Assembly (NCBI RefSeq): GCF_010093535.1
Contig: NW_022985188.1
Location: 154,141 to 218,140 of the forward strand
Direction of reading: 5' to 3'
Source of the DNA: Lindgomyces ingoldianus
Lineage: Eukaryota > Ascomycota > Dothideomycetes > Pleosporales > Lindgomycetaceae
DNA length: 64,000 nucleotides
Shown here: piece by piece, positions 1-12,435 of the stretch
Numbering within the stretch: position 1 is the stretch's first letter
Layout: every line of letters begins with the position of its first letter
The notes under the pieces: generated by a model
Databases searched by the model: none
The model's input: only the letters and a program-made list of their open reading frames with translations
What the model was told of the DNA's origin: nothing
Translations under genes and position numbers: made by a program

Positions 1-290
1 ATTTTTAGGTGCAGAATAGTATATATACCTGTCGCACGTAAGCACTATCTTAGCCTTACAGAGATTAGTATTAGCTACACTTAGTTACAGGCTGTAATTA
101 GTTACATGCTATAGTTAAATATTGTTATTATATGTCTATTACCTGTCTAATACTAATTTGCTAAGCATTATGCTACAACTATTCTTTAACCTAAATAACC
201 TACCTTAATGTACTAACTATTTCTCTAAGCAAGCTTTGCTTTTACAGATCATTTATAAACTGTTGTAGTATTTTAATTGTATAGGCAACC
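1..290. repeat. Possible internally deleted copy of the neighbouring Helitron-type element
   Basis: Two pieces match parts of the large element at about 3.3-12.3 kb. Bases about 61-215 (around the motif TCTATTACCTGTCTAATACT) match about 3354-3530. Bases about 222-275 (AAGCAAGCTTTGCTTTTACA onward) match 12226-12280. In the large copy these pieces lie about 8.7 kb apart; here they adjoin. That is what a non-autonomous deletion derivative would look like. The element may begin before the window, and both copies are RIP-mutated, so the ends are approximate. No gene is visible. Confidence 0.5.
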
Positions 291-766
291 TGTTTACGCG
301 TTATGCGTAACAGGTTACATATAGAGGTTTAGTTGTAGCTAGCAAGATGCAGCGTCTGCACCTGTAGGCGTTTGTTGCGCAAGAGGTATTAATAGTAAGG
401 GGGGGGTGGATGGAGTTAACATTGTAGTGAGATAAACAATGTAACGCGTTAATGCAGCTAGCAACATAGCAACAGAGGTACATGCAATTCTATACAAAAT
501 TATATAGTATTAGGTGTATTTTTGTTATTAGAGAGACCTAACAACATCTAAAGATAACCCTGGTAGTACCCCTGCAGTGCGCGGTCCATGTGCACTACTT
601 ATGCCTGATACCACAGTAAACAAAAGATAAAAAATTTAAAAGTAGATTAAACTAATAACTAGTTAAAGGTTTTACTTAGACTATACTAACTTTCCTTTTA
701 AATTAATAAAGAACTAGCTTAGTACTATCTTACTTAAATAATAACTTAAGTAGCTACACTAAATGT
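291..766. other. AT-rich stretch without a gene
   Basis: AT-rich, stop-filled sequence between the short repeat copy and the LTR element. The only open frame (minus strand, about 60 codons) resembles nothing I know. A small inverted repeat around 290-315 (CCTGTTTACGCG / CGTAACAGG) is visible. Confidence 0.5.
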
Positions 767-1073
767 TGTAACGGCACAGGCAAGACAATGGGTCCGAATG
801 CGGTGGGAATCCACTCAGAGGCATATGGGAGTGCGTGGGGACTCTGAACCTGGGAATGCTATTAACACCTACAAAAGGATATCAGAAAACTACTAAGCTA
901 GCTACAGGGGCGAGGTGCAACTAAATACATAAGGGAATAGGGGTAACAGCAGGGGGCAGGGCAAAGTTGGGGCCAGGTTGAGTCAGGGTTGAGCTAGGGT
1001 CGGAGCTGATACAGGGACCCTTCAGATAGGTTCTGGGCGACCTGAGATGGAACAATTCATAAGAATTGTTACA
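767..1073 (+). repeat. 5' LTR of the 767-2811 element
   Basis: Begins TGTAACGGCACAGG and ends AATTGTTACA, with 6-bp terminal inverted repeats TGTAAC/GTTACA. It is followed by a C-rich tract (CTACCCCCCTCTG), the position where a primer-binding site would lie. I could not match that to a tRNA. Confidence 0.85.
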
Positions 1074-2482
1074 CTACCCCCCTCTGTAGACTAATAGTCC
1101 CTATTAGTAGTAATAATAGTATAAAGTATTACTGTTATGTTCTCTGCCTTCTTAAACTAAAACTAGTTTAATTTAGCTAGGTAACTTTGCTAAGTATTCC
1201 TTTTCACTGCTAGCAGTGTCCTTTAAACTAAATGCTACGCATGCAGTTATTAATTATTAGAGTAGTAGGTGTAGTTTATTAATTAGAGATAATTTAGATA
1301 AGCTAATAAGGTCTTTTTTATAGGTCCTTCTTTCTAGATTGTACGCTGTAAGGTAGGCTACTATAGCTTTAAAAGAGTTTACCTAGGTATGTTTAAAACT
1401 ATAATTTAGTACTTATAGGCTAAAAGGAAGCTTTTTCTATAAGTAAAAAGACTAATCTAACTAAAATACTTTTTCTTTAATAGCTGCACTAATAAAGCGC
1501 GCTTTAAATGTAAGAAACACCTCTTCTTTATCTATCCTAAAAGTTTAGAATGCTTACTGTGCCTTAGTCTTCTTCTAACTAGTAATAAAATAAGCTTATA
1601 AGAGCTTTATTATATTCTTTACACTCTTAAACTAAAACTAGTCTAATTTAGCTAGGTATCCTAGCTCTAGATAATCCTTCGCGATACTAGCTATGTGTTC
1701 CTATATTAATGCTATGTGTGCACACTTGCTTTAATAGTAATCTAAATTAATGTTAAGTCTATTTATAATAAAAGCTTACTATTATTTAAATATAAGTTCT
1801 TTGCTATCTATAAAAATCCTAATTTTAGGTGTGTATTTAGTAAAGTAAATTTACTAGGTCTAAAGAGTGCCTAAAAAGTCTCTTACACTTAGAGTAGTAA
1901 AAGTAGTATAGGGCGTTATTAGAGGTAATTTAGTAGTTAGTAGGGGTTAACTAGCAGTTTTTAGCTAGATTAGCTGCTTAAGCTGTGCTTATAATTAAGT
2001 AATTTAATTATTAATAAATATACTACTAGGGGTTAACTCTAAATTAGGTAGAAGTATAGCTTTAAGTGCTGTAGAAGTAGGTTTAGCTGTTAACATAGAT
2101 TATTAATTAACTTTAAGAGGCTTACTTTAGCTAAAGCATATTTTAATTCTAGAATTAAAGAGTAGTTAGTTAGACATTAGCAGTTGCCTTTAATTCTAAT
2201 AAGTTATTAGTAGTCTTTAAGTTTCTACCTTAGCGCACTTTTTACAACTTTTCTAAAAGCAATTCTAATTATAGAGAATAAGAAGTTTTAAACCTAAAGG
2301 CTTTAGTTAACTAAAAGTTAATAAGATCTAGTCTATAAACTAAATAGTTTAATATAATAGTGTGTAAGTATTATAACCTAAACTAAATTAGACATGTCTT
2401 AGAGCTTAGACATAGTTAAATAAATAATTAGTGTAATATTATAATAAAGCTGTTACTAGTAAAAGTAAGTTTTTTAATATAA

Positions 2483-2811
2483 TGTATTAGCACAGGCAAG
2501 ATAATAGGTCTAAATGCAGTAGGAATCCACTTAGAGGCATATAGAAGTGTGTGGGGACTCTGAACCTAGGAATGCTATTAACACCTATAGGCCTTGTATA
2601 AAAGGATATTAGAAAACTACTAAGCTAGCTACAGGGGCAAGGTGCAACTAAATACATAAGAGAATAAGGGTAACAGCAGGGGGCAGGGCAGAGTCAGGGC
2701 CAGGTCGAGTCAAGGTCGAGTTAGGGTCGAGCCAGGGTCGGAGCCGATACGGGGACCCTTCGGATAGGTTCCGGGCGACCCGAGATGGAACGATTCATGA
2801 GAATCGTTACA
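2483..2811 (+). repeat. 3' LTR of the 767-2811 element
   Basis: Begins TGTATTAGCACAGG (a decayed TGTAACGGCACAGG) and ends AATCGTTACA. It is slightly longer than the 5' LTR because of extra copies of a short GTCGAG/GTCRGG-type motif at about 2690-2745. Confidence 0.85.
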
Positions 2812-3339
2812 AATGTTATATAAAAGCTAAACTAAGTTCTGTTTTTAGATTTTTTAAATTAATTAATGTATTACTTTAAAAGAATTAAGCCTTTTTACAT
2901 AAAAGTAAAAACTCTTACTTTACTAAAGAAAAGATTAATAACATTAATTACACTATATAAGTAAGGCAAGCAAACGCTTATTACTATAAATAATAAATGT
3001 GCTATATTAATAATAACTACACTACTAGTTACTACTAAACAAAAATATTATTATAAAAGGGTTATTAGCAGAGCTTGCTCTGCTTATTATATTCGGGTTT
3101 GCAGAACGAAAAGTTTAGCAGAATCTCCTCTTTTAGACGCGCTAGTTAGTTATGATTTCTTTAGATAAACCCTAGTAACGCTATTTCTCTGTTACCTTGT
3201 GTATTTCTTACGTTTTTTTTTAAAAAAAATGTATACCTAACATAAGTGCACTTTTATGTTAATTTGCACGCAGTTTGCTCTAGCATGCGTTGTGTAAAAC
3301 ATGTTTAAATTATAGTTAGTTGCGTTAGTTCCACCTCTC
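2812..3339. other. AT-rich spacer with a perfect GC-rich palindrome
   Basis: No gene. A perfect 16-bp palindrome GCAGAGCTTGCTCTGC sits at about 3068-3083. A related core (AAGCAAGCTCTGCTT) occurs near 12232, at the presumed 3' side of the Helitron. The relation may be meaningful, since Helitron 3' ends carry hairpins, or it may be chance. Confidence 0.4.
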
Positions 3340-6300
3340 TAGCTACATTAGTGTGTTAGGGATTTGCATCAGCCACGCTTAGTTGCAGGCTGTAGTAGGT
3401 TGTGTGCTGCACGTGTTTATCCTGCTGCAGTTAAATGTTGTTGTTATGCGTCTATTACCTGTCTAATACTACTTTACTAAGCATTATGCTGCAACTATTC
3501 TTTAACCTAAACAACTTACCTTAATGCGCTAACTGTCACTGTCTACTTAATTCTGTGACTAATTAGTAGTTCTTCTAATAGAAGGTACGTTGTGCTTCTT
3601 GTACTACTAGACTCTAGCCTGCTAGAAAACGCCTAGCAACCCCTACTGCTTTAGATCCCTTAGCTAACGCAAAGAGAAAATGTTGCCTACTTGCTAATAT
3701 TATAAACACAGCAAATATTTTTACAGTTACAGTTTAAAATAATTTCTATTAAAATAGTGTTGCTTACTTTTATTAAACACGCGCTGCTTATTCTTGCTAA
3801 ACACGCTTTACCTAATCTTATTAACTAAACAGTGCTTCTTTTTGTTAACTACCTAACGCCTAGTCTTGTACTTCTACACCTCTACATAAATGCAGCAAAT
3901 GCAACATTGCTCTTGTTAAAGGCATTAATTAATTTAAGGATAGTGTTAAGTAGAAGGCAAACTGTGTAAGTTGTTAAGGTAATATGCAGGCGTGTACTAT
4001 ACAGCACAAGGCCCTTAAGCCTATACTACTATTAAACCTAGGTCTAACTCCTGCGCTCCTTTAAAATGCATACTAGTTACATACATTAGAACAGACTTAT
4101 TAATCTTGTAGACTACACCTATTTAGTAATGTCTCTAGCATTTTAAGTGTTTCTTTTACTTCTTAGTTCTTTTTATTATTATAGGAAGATCTTTCTAGAC
4201 AATTCCTAGTTGCCTTATTACAAGAATTAGTAAACAGTAATACTGTGCATTTGTTAGAGGATAAGGCTAGAATAGATGCTCTATTTAAAGCAGAACAAAG
4301 AGCATACAGCATGCTAGAAACGCCTTATATTATGTAATTTACTGTAGATAAATCTCTTAATAATCTAGCACTATTAAATAAAAATAAGAGTCTAATAGCA
4401 AAATTCTACCTAAAGCTTAAAAAGATAAATCTAGAGAAATATAAAGTGTGTAACTAAAAGTAGTTTAATTTAGATATTACTCTACATAAATGTGCTATAT
4501 GTTAAAAAGACAGGCGCAACTACTTAGACAATCCTAATTAGGTGCCCTTATAGGGTGCTGCAAATAGGCTAGATTCTGGTCCTGTGCTATCTTATCTTCT
4601 AATACTAACTATAACTAAGGAACAACTTCTAGCTAGAGTGCAGATTATAATAGAGCTAAGGCAGCACTAGGGTTAACAGTATAAGTATTAGGGGTATGTT
4701 TACTATTTTGCTGTAAATACTGTAAAGGTCTTCTTTTACTTACTACTATTTCTACATAATTTTAACATTATTATCTTAAAGCCTCTAGCATCTAAAGGTA
4801 AAAATGTTAGTGCTATTAATTACTAATTTAAAAAGGACTATAAAGTGTAGTAAACTATTATATTATAGTAGCTTCTATTTTTTAAATCTAACTATTCTAG
4901 CTATTATAACATTAAAATTAACTAAGAAGCACTTAATGCTTTACCTTTTAATAACTATATTAATAATTAGCTCCCTACTGTTTATGTAACTAAAGAAGAG
5001 TTGTTAGCTACTCTAGATAATGTTAATGCAAACCTAGTGTTTAATACCTGCACTAATACTGTTTATAAGCACAATGTTAATCTGCTGTCTAATTCTAGTA
5101 CTACTACTAGTGCAACTAACAACTATTAACAAAGCGTTGTAGGTGCACTTAGAATACTTAATTAGGGTACAAGTAAATCCTACACTTCTTCTAGTGTACA
5201 ACACCTACAGCTGCCTAGTACTAAGCGCTTAACAGTTAGCTCTAGCATAGGTTGTAGTGTTCTGTTACGTTCTATAGCTAGTATCTATTCTAACACCTTA
5301 GAATAAGGTAACATAACTAGCTATTATAGAAGCTTAGTAATAAAAGACCTAGAAATTAAAGAGTTAAAAGATTCTAATTATAAAATTGTCTTTAACTTTA
5401 CTTTAGACATTATAGAATTTAAGACCTTACAACAGCATATTTAGAGGACAACTAATTAAACATACCTTTTTATAGCCTTTATAAGATAGACTTCTCTGTC
5501 TAAATTTAGAAACTATAAGCTGCTACTAAGCCTAGCGTTTCTATCTTTATTTCTATGTAGAGCAGCAGAGTTTGTTTAGCTGCGCTTATAAGAAATTAAT
5601 TATCTATTCTATATCTAGCATCTTATTTGCTATAAAGATAGACAGTTTGCACGCCACCTATAGTTCTATTTTGCCGCATTTAACACCCTTCTCTGCTAAG
5701 AGTCTGCTACTAAGGCAGGTTTCTATGTTAAGAAATTTTTTAGTAATAAGGACATTATAGTTAAGTTAATATAGAAGAAGTTTAATTAGCTAAATAGTAG
5801 CTAGCATTTAATTAATTCTGTTATAAGGCTTATAGCTAATATTTATAGGACTTAATCTTATTAGGTATAAAAGAAGAAAGTGTTAAAAGTAATAGTTTAT
5901 TTATTACCTATCTATTATCTTTACATTACATGTTTGCTAAAATTAATAAGGTGCGCTAACTACGCTATCTAACTTTATTTATTATGTTCTTTACTACAGA
6001 TTAACATTAGCACAATTTGTTACGCTTTATGCTAAGGTTCTTAGAGTAAGAGGCTGCAGACTTAAAGTAACATGTTTACTTTACTTCTAATTTTGTCTAG
6101 AATAATTCTTATATTATAGTGTATTATTTTAATAAGTAATTTTAGCTTTTTAAAACCTATATTTTAACTCCTAAGTTTAACATAACTAACTTTTAGGATT
6201 AGTATAAGTAGCAAGGCTAAAGTAGTACACATAATTATAGCCTATACTACTGTAAAGGAGTACTAAACCTAGATTTAGAGTTAGGCAACAATGCAACTAA

Positions 6301-6579
6301 TTTTAATATTGCCTGCATAGCAGCATACTAGGGGTGTCATATATCAGCAATGCACCCAGAGCCGAATCCACAGCAGCTAGTAGACAAGGGTTCTGTGCTG
6401 TTACTACTAGCACTAGCTATGTTATTTAACTTTAAAAAGCTTTTAAGTGTTTTTACCTAGTGCTATATCTATTACTGTTTAGCTAGTTATTGTCTTAAAA
6501 GAAATAAAAAAACTAATATAAAGGTTTACTAATTTAATATACTTTAGCCCCTATAAATAAGTCTAGGTTTTAAGAAGCT

Positions 6580-9110
6580 AGTAGATAAGCAGTATAAAAG
6601 ATTTGCTGCTAAGAGAAACTATATGCGCCTTAACACCTATTTACCTGTACTTACGCTTAGATGGCGCGCAAATACTAACATATAAGTGTGCACTAGCACT
6701 ACTAGCGTTGTTAACTATATAGGCGTGTACGCTTTAAAAGGCAAGACACAAACACAGACTTTTAAGGATATAGCAGAGCAGATATTACTATATATTAAAC
6801 CTAGCAACCTAATGCTCTTCTTTGTAGTAAGGCTTTTTAACAAGAGTATTAGCTCTTATAATTACAGTGCACAGGAGGTTCTGCATACTCTATTTAGTAT
6901 TGCGTTAGTACACTGCAGCTGCACAGTTATTAATGTTAATTATTGTTCTCTTAAATTACAGCTAGTCTTCTTCTTTTTTTAGAGTAGGCAGCCTAAAGAT
7001 AATTAAGTAGCTAATAAAGGTAATAAAGCTAAAACTTATACTTTTTAAAAAGGTAAGAGTATACTGCAGAAGTACATTAAACACCTAGTAGCCTTTTTTA
7101 ATATCTGCTATTTAGATTACCTACTTTATTTTAATAATAATAAGCGCTTAAAGTGTAGGCTTTAAGTAAAACTATAAATTTTTAACTTTATTCTTTAGTA
7201 TAAACTATCTATTAATATTAAAAACTTCTCTTATGTTAAATTAATGTTACACTATCTATTTTAGACAACTTTAGAGTTATACTGTATTAATAAGCAGGTA
7301 TTTGCTATTTTTACTAAGGCTTATATAAGATGCTAAATGTTATGCTATTATACACTATTAGATTCTTATAGTAACCTAGAAGTGCAAGGAGAAGAGGAGG
7401 ATCCTAAGTAGGAGAATATAGTACTTAAAAAGAGTCTCTCTTTTAATAAGCTTACTTGTCTCTAACCTAGAGATATAGGTATCCTTATTAATAATAAGTC
7501 CTTAGAAGATTAGCTAATTAACTATACTAAAAATTAAAAGTATAAAGCTTACTTTAACACATTTTATTTAGATTCTGTGTTATATTAGTAAGATATTAAG
7601 TAGAACTATCTAGTTAAGAATGCACCTGTAGTGTCTATTACTGTGTTTAATAACTTGCAAGCTAAGCAGCAGTTGCTATACAACCTAATTATTAATTATT
7701 ACACTGCTTTTTTTGCTAAATAGTCTTTATAACAATTACTTATTAATCTTAATAGTGTTAGAGGGACTAGAAAGATATATGTAATTAAAATAATATTATC
7801 TAAGCTAAAAATATTAGCAGCTAAGCATAATGTTGCTTTACCTATCTTACAATGCGCACCTACTAGCGTTGCTGCTTATCTTATATCTAGAACAACCCTA
7901 AATTCTGTTTTCTGTATTCTAATTACTATTAAACTAGGACCTTTGCTACTACTTATTAGTGCTAGCTTATAAGCTTTATAAGCCTAACTACATTCTATAA
8001 AGTATATTATTGTTAATAAGAAGTTAATAGTTAGACTTAAAATGTTGTCTTAGATTTATAGAAGATGTTTATAGGCGTTTCCTTAGAGTACAGCTTTATT
8101 TAGCAGTATTAATATTATCTTATTAGGAGACTTTAGCTAGCTTCCTCTAGTAGGCAGGCGCCTACTATTTAATGGCTCTAGTAATGGTTCTGTTCTTAAC
8201 TGCTATAGTTAACTACTATATTAGCAATTTATAAAGACAGTTGTTCTTAATGTAGTTATAAGATAGCAAGAAGATAGCTAGTTATAATTTTGCAAAGCTC
8301 TTAGCTATCTTTGCAAAGGTATAAGCACATAAAATAACTAGAACTTATTTATAAGCTATTATAGTGCTTCTTTTACTAAAAGTAAGCGCTCTTCCTTCTC
8401 TACCTTTATTTATTTATGTAGGAAAAGGGCAGAGGTATCTGCAATTAATTATTAAAGTATAAGGGATTTATGTGCACCTATAATTGTAGCTTACGCTTAG
8501 CATAATTGTAGTAAGCTAGCTAAGGTGTCTGCTGCAGATAGTGGCAATCTTTATAGTTTACTTCCTCTATGCATTAGTAGGCGTGTTATGCTATTGCATA
8601 ATATCTAGACTAAGGCAGGTCTTATAAATAGATCTACTAGGGAAGTTAACAACATTATATAGTTGTTAAGTGTAACTAATTATTATAAAAAGGCGCTAAA
8701 GGTAGTTTTTATAGCCTTTCCTAATTATACAAGTCTAGGTTTATATGTGCAAGCTAATAGTTAAGTAGTTGTTCTAATTTTCTCTATTTACTAAAAGTTT
8801 TATTAGAACTAGGCAGTAGTCTTATAAACACAGTTTCCTCTTTATTTAGCTTAAGCTATTACTATTTATAAGTCTTAGGGACTTAGTTTAGACAGAGCAG
8901 TTCTTTATATAAGTAGAAGCTGTAATTATGCACTAGGGCTTATGTATGTAGCAGTGTTGTAGGTTAAATTCTTTAAAAGGCTTATGTTTAATAAACCTTT
9001 CTTTTTTAGTTGCTTAAAAAATTCTTACTTTACTATAATTAGTAAGCAAAATGCTAATATAAGTTAAAGGTTGTAGTAATTAGTTAGAAGTATAGACTGT
9101 TTATTTAAGT
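6580..9110 (+). pseudogene. Helitron RepHel protein remnant (Rep C-terminal part plus Pif1-like helicase)
   Basis: This is a relic of a rolling-circle replication initiator fused to a superfamily 1 (Pif1-like) helicase. At 6686-6982 a frame with YIGVYALKGKTQTQTF and SYNYSAQEV matches the conserved block just upstream of the helicase in fungal Helitrons. Walker A is at 7753-7773 and now reads SVRGTRK, each departure from the consensus GxGGTGK being one G-to-A change. A Walker B-like block lies at about 8005-8030, a GDF..LP.VG block (motif III) at 8126-8155 with one Q turned into TAG, and motif VI (YVAV..VK) at 8945-8980, also with a stop. It cannot encode a functional protein. The HUH nuclease motif should lie upstream but was not found. 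Confidence 0.85.
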
Positions 9111-9745
9111 AGCTATAAGTTATTTAATATGTCTAAGCTACTTTCTTTTCTACTCCTAGTGCTTGTCTAGCTTAAGCATGTTAATAAACTAGGTTAAATT
9201 TACTAGCACTATATTATTTTTAGCTTAAATAGTATCTAGTAGGTACTTTACATTCTCTATGTTAAACTAATTTGTCTAGAATGCAGCTTAATGTCTACAT
9301 AATATTATTAGCTAGTGTTTAATACCTTACCTAATACTAAACTTACTTAGAATTATTAAAAAACTTATAATTAAATAGTTTTAAGAGACTAATACTTTTG
9401 TCTAAGGTTGCTAGTTAAATATTAGAAGCTAGAAAGTAACTGCCTAGCTGTGCAGTATACAATACTGTTATAATTGCCTATTTAGCCCTTAAGAATAGTA
9501 TCTTAAAAGGTAGAATTAGTAGCTAGGAGGGACTGTTAATAGCAACAACTTTATAAAAAGCTTAATTAGTAAAGTTAAATGCTAATTTAACTATAGTAGA
9601 CTATATCTTACTATTAGCCTACTTAAGGAATATTATAGCTGTTAATAGGAAACTTACTTAACATTAACAGTCTTAAATATTGTTGCTAATAGGTAGTAGG
9701 TACCTAGAAAAGCCTGCACATATCTAGTCTACATAGCGCTGTAAA

Positions 9746-9833
9746 GTATTAGACAGGTATTAGACAGGTATTAGATAGGTATTAGACAGGTATTAGACAG
9801 GTATTAGACTAGTATTAGACAGGTATTAGATGT
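9746..9833. repeat. 11-bp tandem repeat array, about eight units
   Basis: The unit GTATTAGACAG is repeated head to tail about eight times, with variants GTATTAGATAG and GTATTAGACTA. The same motif in the opposite orientation (CCTGTCTAATAC) occurs as single copies near 147-158 and 3461-3472, and a decayed form appears near 10280. The array is inside the Helitron-like block, downstream of the helicase remnant. Confidence 0.9.
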
Positions 9834-12435
9834 ATTAGGTGGCATATGCTTACCTAGAATACAGTATTGCTTATATGCTAGACATAGGCGCAGAAGTTGT
9901 GCATCTTTAGAAATTTAATTTTCTTATTAGTACTAGTAACTATATCTACTAATATTAATTTAATATATCTCTATTAGCGCAGCTTATTAGCTTTCTCCAC
10001 GTCTATTATTAGTACTGTAGAGAGTAGACTGCTATTATTTAAAGTGTTATTATATTAGGGATTAACAGCGTTTGTAGGCTCTAGACTGTTAATATCTATA
10101 GGCTCTATGTCTAGGTAGCAGTGTTAGAGAGGCATATATATGTCTAGGAGTTTAAAAAGCGTAGTTTGCTTAATAAAAAATGCATGTTAATTACTAAATT
10201 TACTAGGGTCTGCACTACGCTTAATAGCCTTTTAGCTGTAATGTTTACTTTTACTAAATTTATAACAAATTAGCTACTGTCTATTACCTATTTAATACTA
10301 TATGCACTTACTATATTGCTGTTGCAACATTCTTAGATTACACACATAGGTGTGCTTTTAGTTTAGACTTTTTATTATTGTTATGTTTAGCATCTAATAG
10401 ATGCTGTACTACTAGGCAGAATTTGTTAGTCTAGAATTTAGAGTAGGCTGTATTAGTCGCAATACAGTCTAAATTACGCTAGGCGCCCTCTCTAGTTAGT
10501 AGAGTCCACTGCTTTAGATTTTGCACTATGCTTAGGTTAGTAGAGTATTCTAATAGGCTTTTCTTGCGCTTTGCTATAGTGCATGTAGTAGTAATAAATA
10601 GGTAATAGATAATTTACACAAAGATTTATATAATATTGCGCTATACTAAAAATTAACTAGTAGCATTATAGAAGTAAGAAAGTATATGTAAGTCTAAGTA
10701 ATTAAAGTCCTTAAACATATGCGCAGGCTATTGCGTTATTTAGGCAGCAGCCTACTACGTAGTGTAGTGTGTTGCTATAGTAAATAGCAGTAAGCTAGTT
10801 AAATTTTTTTTATTTATTAAAGATTTTACTTTTACTTACTTTTACTATAGTTTTATGTGTCTAATATAACATTTAATACTGTGTTTAATACTGCTAAATA
10901 TAATAGTTTATTATAAACTTAGGGTTTTTAATGTAATTTATAAGAGCTAGTTGTGTAATAGTACGTGTTCTTAGTTACTAGTATAATATTAGTAACGCAG
11001 TTAGGGTCCTAGTAAAGTTACTAAGTAAGTAGTAAAAGTAAAGGTTAGCTTTAACTAGGTTGCTACCTAACTTTTTAAACTTTTACACTTACACTTTTAC
11101 TACTACCTACTCTAAAACTACCCTACTGCTAAGTAGTAGCTTTTTTACACTATTTTTACTAACCTTTACTTTATGTATGTACCTATTTACTTATAATGCT
11201 GTTTTACGCTAATATTAGTTTAAACCTGTATCTAGTTTATTACTTACTTTATAGCATTTACTTAGTTAAAATGTCTTGCTCTTGTTTTCCTCTAGTAAAT
11301 AGTGCTAAAAAAAGTATAGCAATAGTAATAGACATAGTAATAGACACTACTAATGTATTTTAGCTCTCTCTAGAAAAACTCTACGCAAAGCTTCTTACAA
11401 GGCGCCTTAAAAAGCTCCCTGCCCTGCTCCTAAGCTAGACAAAGGACAGAAGAGTTAGAAGACTTCCTACTAGAAGTGTAGTAATTTACTGCCCTTATAG
11501 TAAATTACCTATAGGAAGGGAGGCGCCTGTGTTCTATTATAGAAGGGGACTAGTAAGGGTTAGAAGCTTTAGAAGAATAAGTGTATGTTAAATTCTATTT
11601 TTATGTACCTTATTCTATACTAATTATAGGTAGTAGCAACGCTTTAATAAATTAAGTATTACTAGTTAGCTAAGCAAAATACTTGCTTTTTTTTTACTAT
11701 TAATTCTTTTTGTTGTCTAGTTTACAAAATTACCTAAAATATTAGTTATAATAACTCTGTTACTTTCTAGTAAAGCGCTTAGGCACTCTGTGCATTATAG
11801 ACAACTGCTAAGTCCTTTACTATAACTCTAATAAAGTGTAGGTGTTAATAGGTTAGTATTAGACAAAGTATTAAACTAATAAGGTTATAAGTACACAACA
11901 GGCTGCTATCTATAGCAAATGTATTACTATCTAGGCTTAAGATGTTAAATTTGTTATCTGTATTACTTAGGACTTTAGACAGTACTACAATTTTATAAAT
12001 AATTATTTAGATAGGAAGAAGTAGGGTCTCTTCTAGTCTATAGCGTTTATTAGTGGTATAGGCATCTACCTAGTTAGGCTAGTGCTTAGAATAATTCACT
12101 TTTTAAGGGTTTTTAGGCTGCGGATAGCTCTAGTCTGTCTGCTACACTCACAGCCTTCTTACTAAGGCTACTTATAATACAAAATAATTTCCTGCAAAGG
12201 GTTTTTAAGCGTGAAATAACAGTGTACTTAAAGCAAGCTCTGCTTTTACAGATTATTTATGAACTGTTGTAGTATTTTATAAGTTTTAGGTTTTTAGTCT
12301 CTTTTTTTAGTAATAAAAATTTTTTATTAGAAAGTTATACTTTATTATATTTTATCTAAATTAGTTTTAAATTAGTTCTAAATACTTTCTAAACACCATA
12401 AATAAGAACTATTAGCCTATAAAAAAAAGAAGTAG

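Larger units (their letters stand above)
767..2811 (+). mobile_element. Short LTR retrotransposon-like element with AATGT target duplication
   Basis: A 5' LTR (767-1073) and 3' LTR (2483-2811) lie in the same orientation. Each matches the TGTAAC...GTTACA pattern, and the pair is flanked by an exact AATGT duplication (762-766 and 2812-2816). The internal part is only 1.4 kb and has no readable gag or pol. This suggests a non-autonomous (TRIM/LARD-like) or deleted member of a family whose LTR also occurs at 12436-13021 and 34436-34726. A 33-bp internal direct repeat lies at 1151-1183 and 1626-1658. Differences between the LTRs are mostly transitions, as RIP produces. Orientation follows the LTR convention TG...CA only. 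Confidence 0.85.
3340..12285 (+). mobile_element. RIP-degraded Helitron (rolling-circle DNA transposon)
   Basis: Inferred from a decayed Rep-side segment (6580-6990) and a Pif1-type helicase (about 7620-9110) in the same direction and the right order for a Helitron RepHel protein. The outer limits are estimated from sequence shared with the short copy at 1-290. I did not find a certain 5' TC or 3' hairpin plus CTRR end. Downstream of the helicase (9150-12230) no readable gene remains; it contains an 11-bp tandem array. The reading frames carry many TAA/TAG stops, so the element is dead. Alternatively the helicase and the flanking repeats could belong to different nested elements. Confidence 0.6.

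Noticed and set aside
4804..6982. Open frames of 60-98 codons in the first AT-rich block, taken as small genes
   Set aside because: They lie inside the decayed Helitron. The one at 6686-6982 is a surviving piece of its RepHel frame, and the others have AT-biased composition without motifs.
9746..9833. CRISPR array
   Set aside because: The 11-bp units are contiguous without spacers, in a fungal genome.
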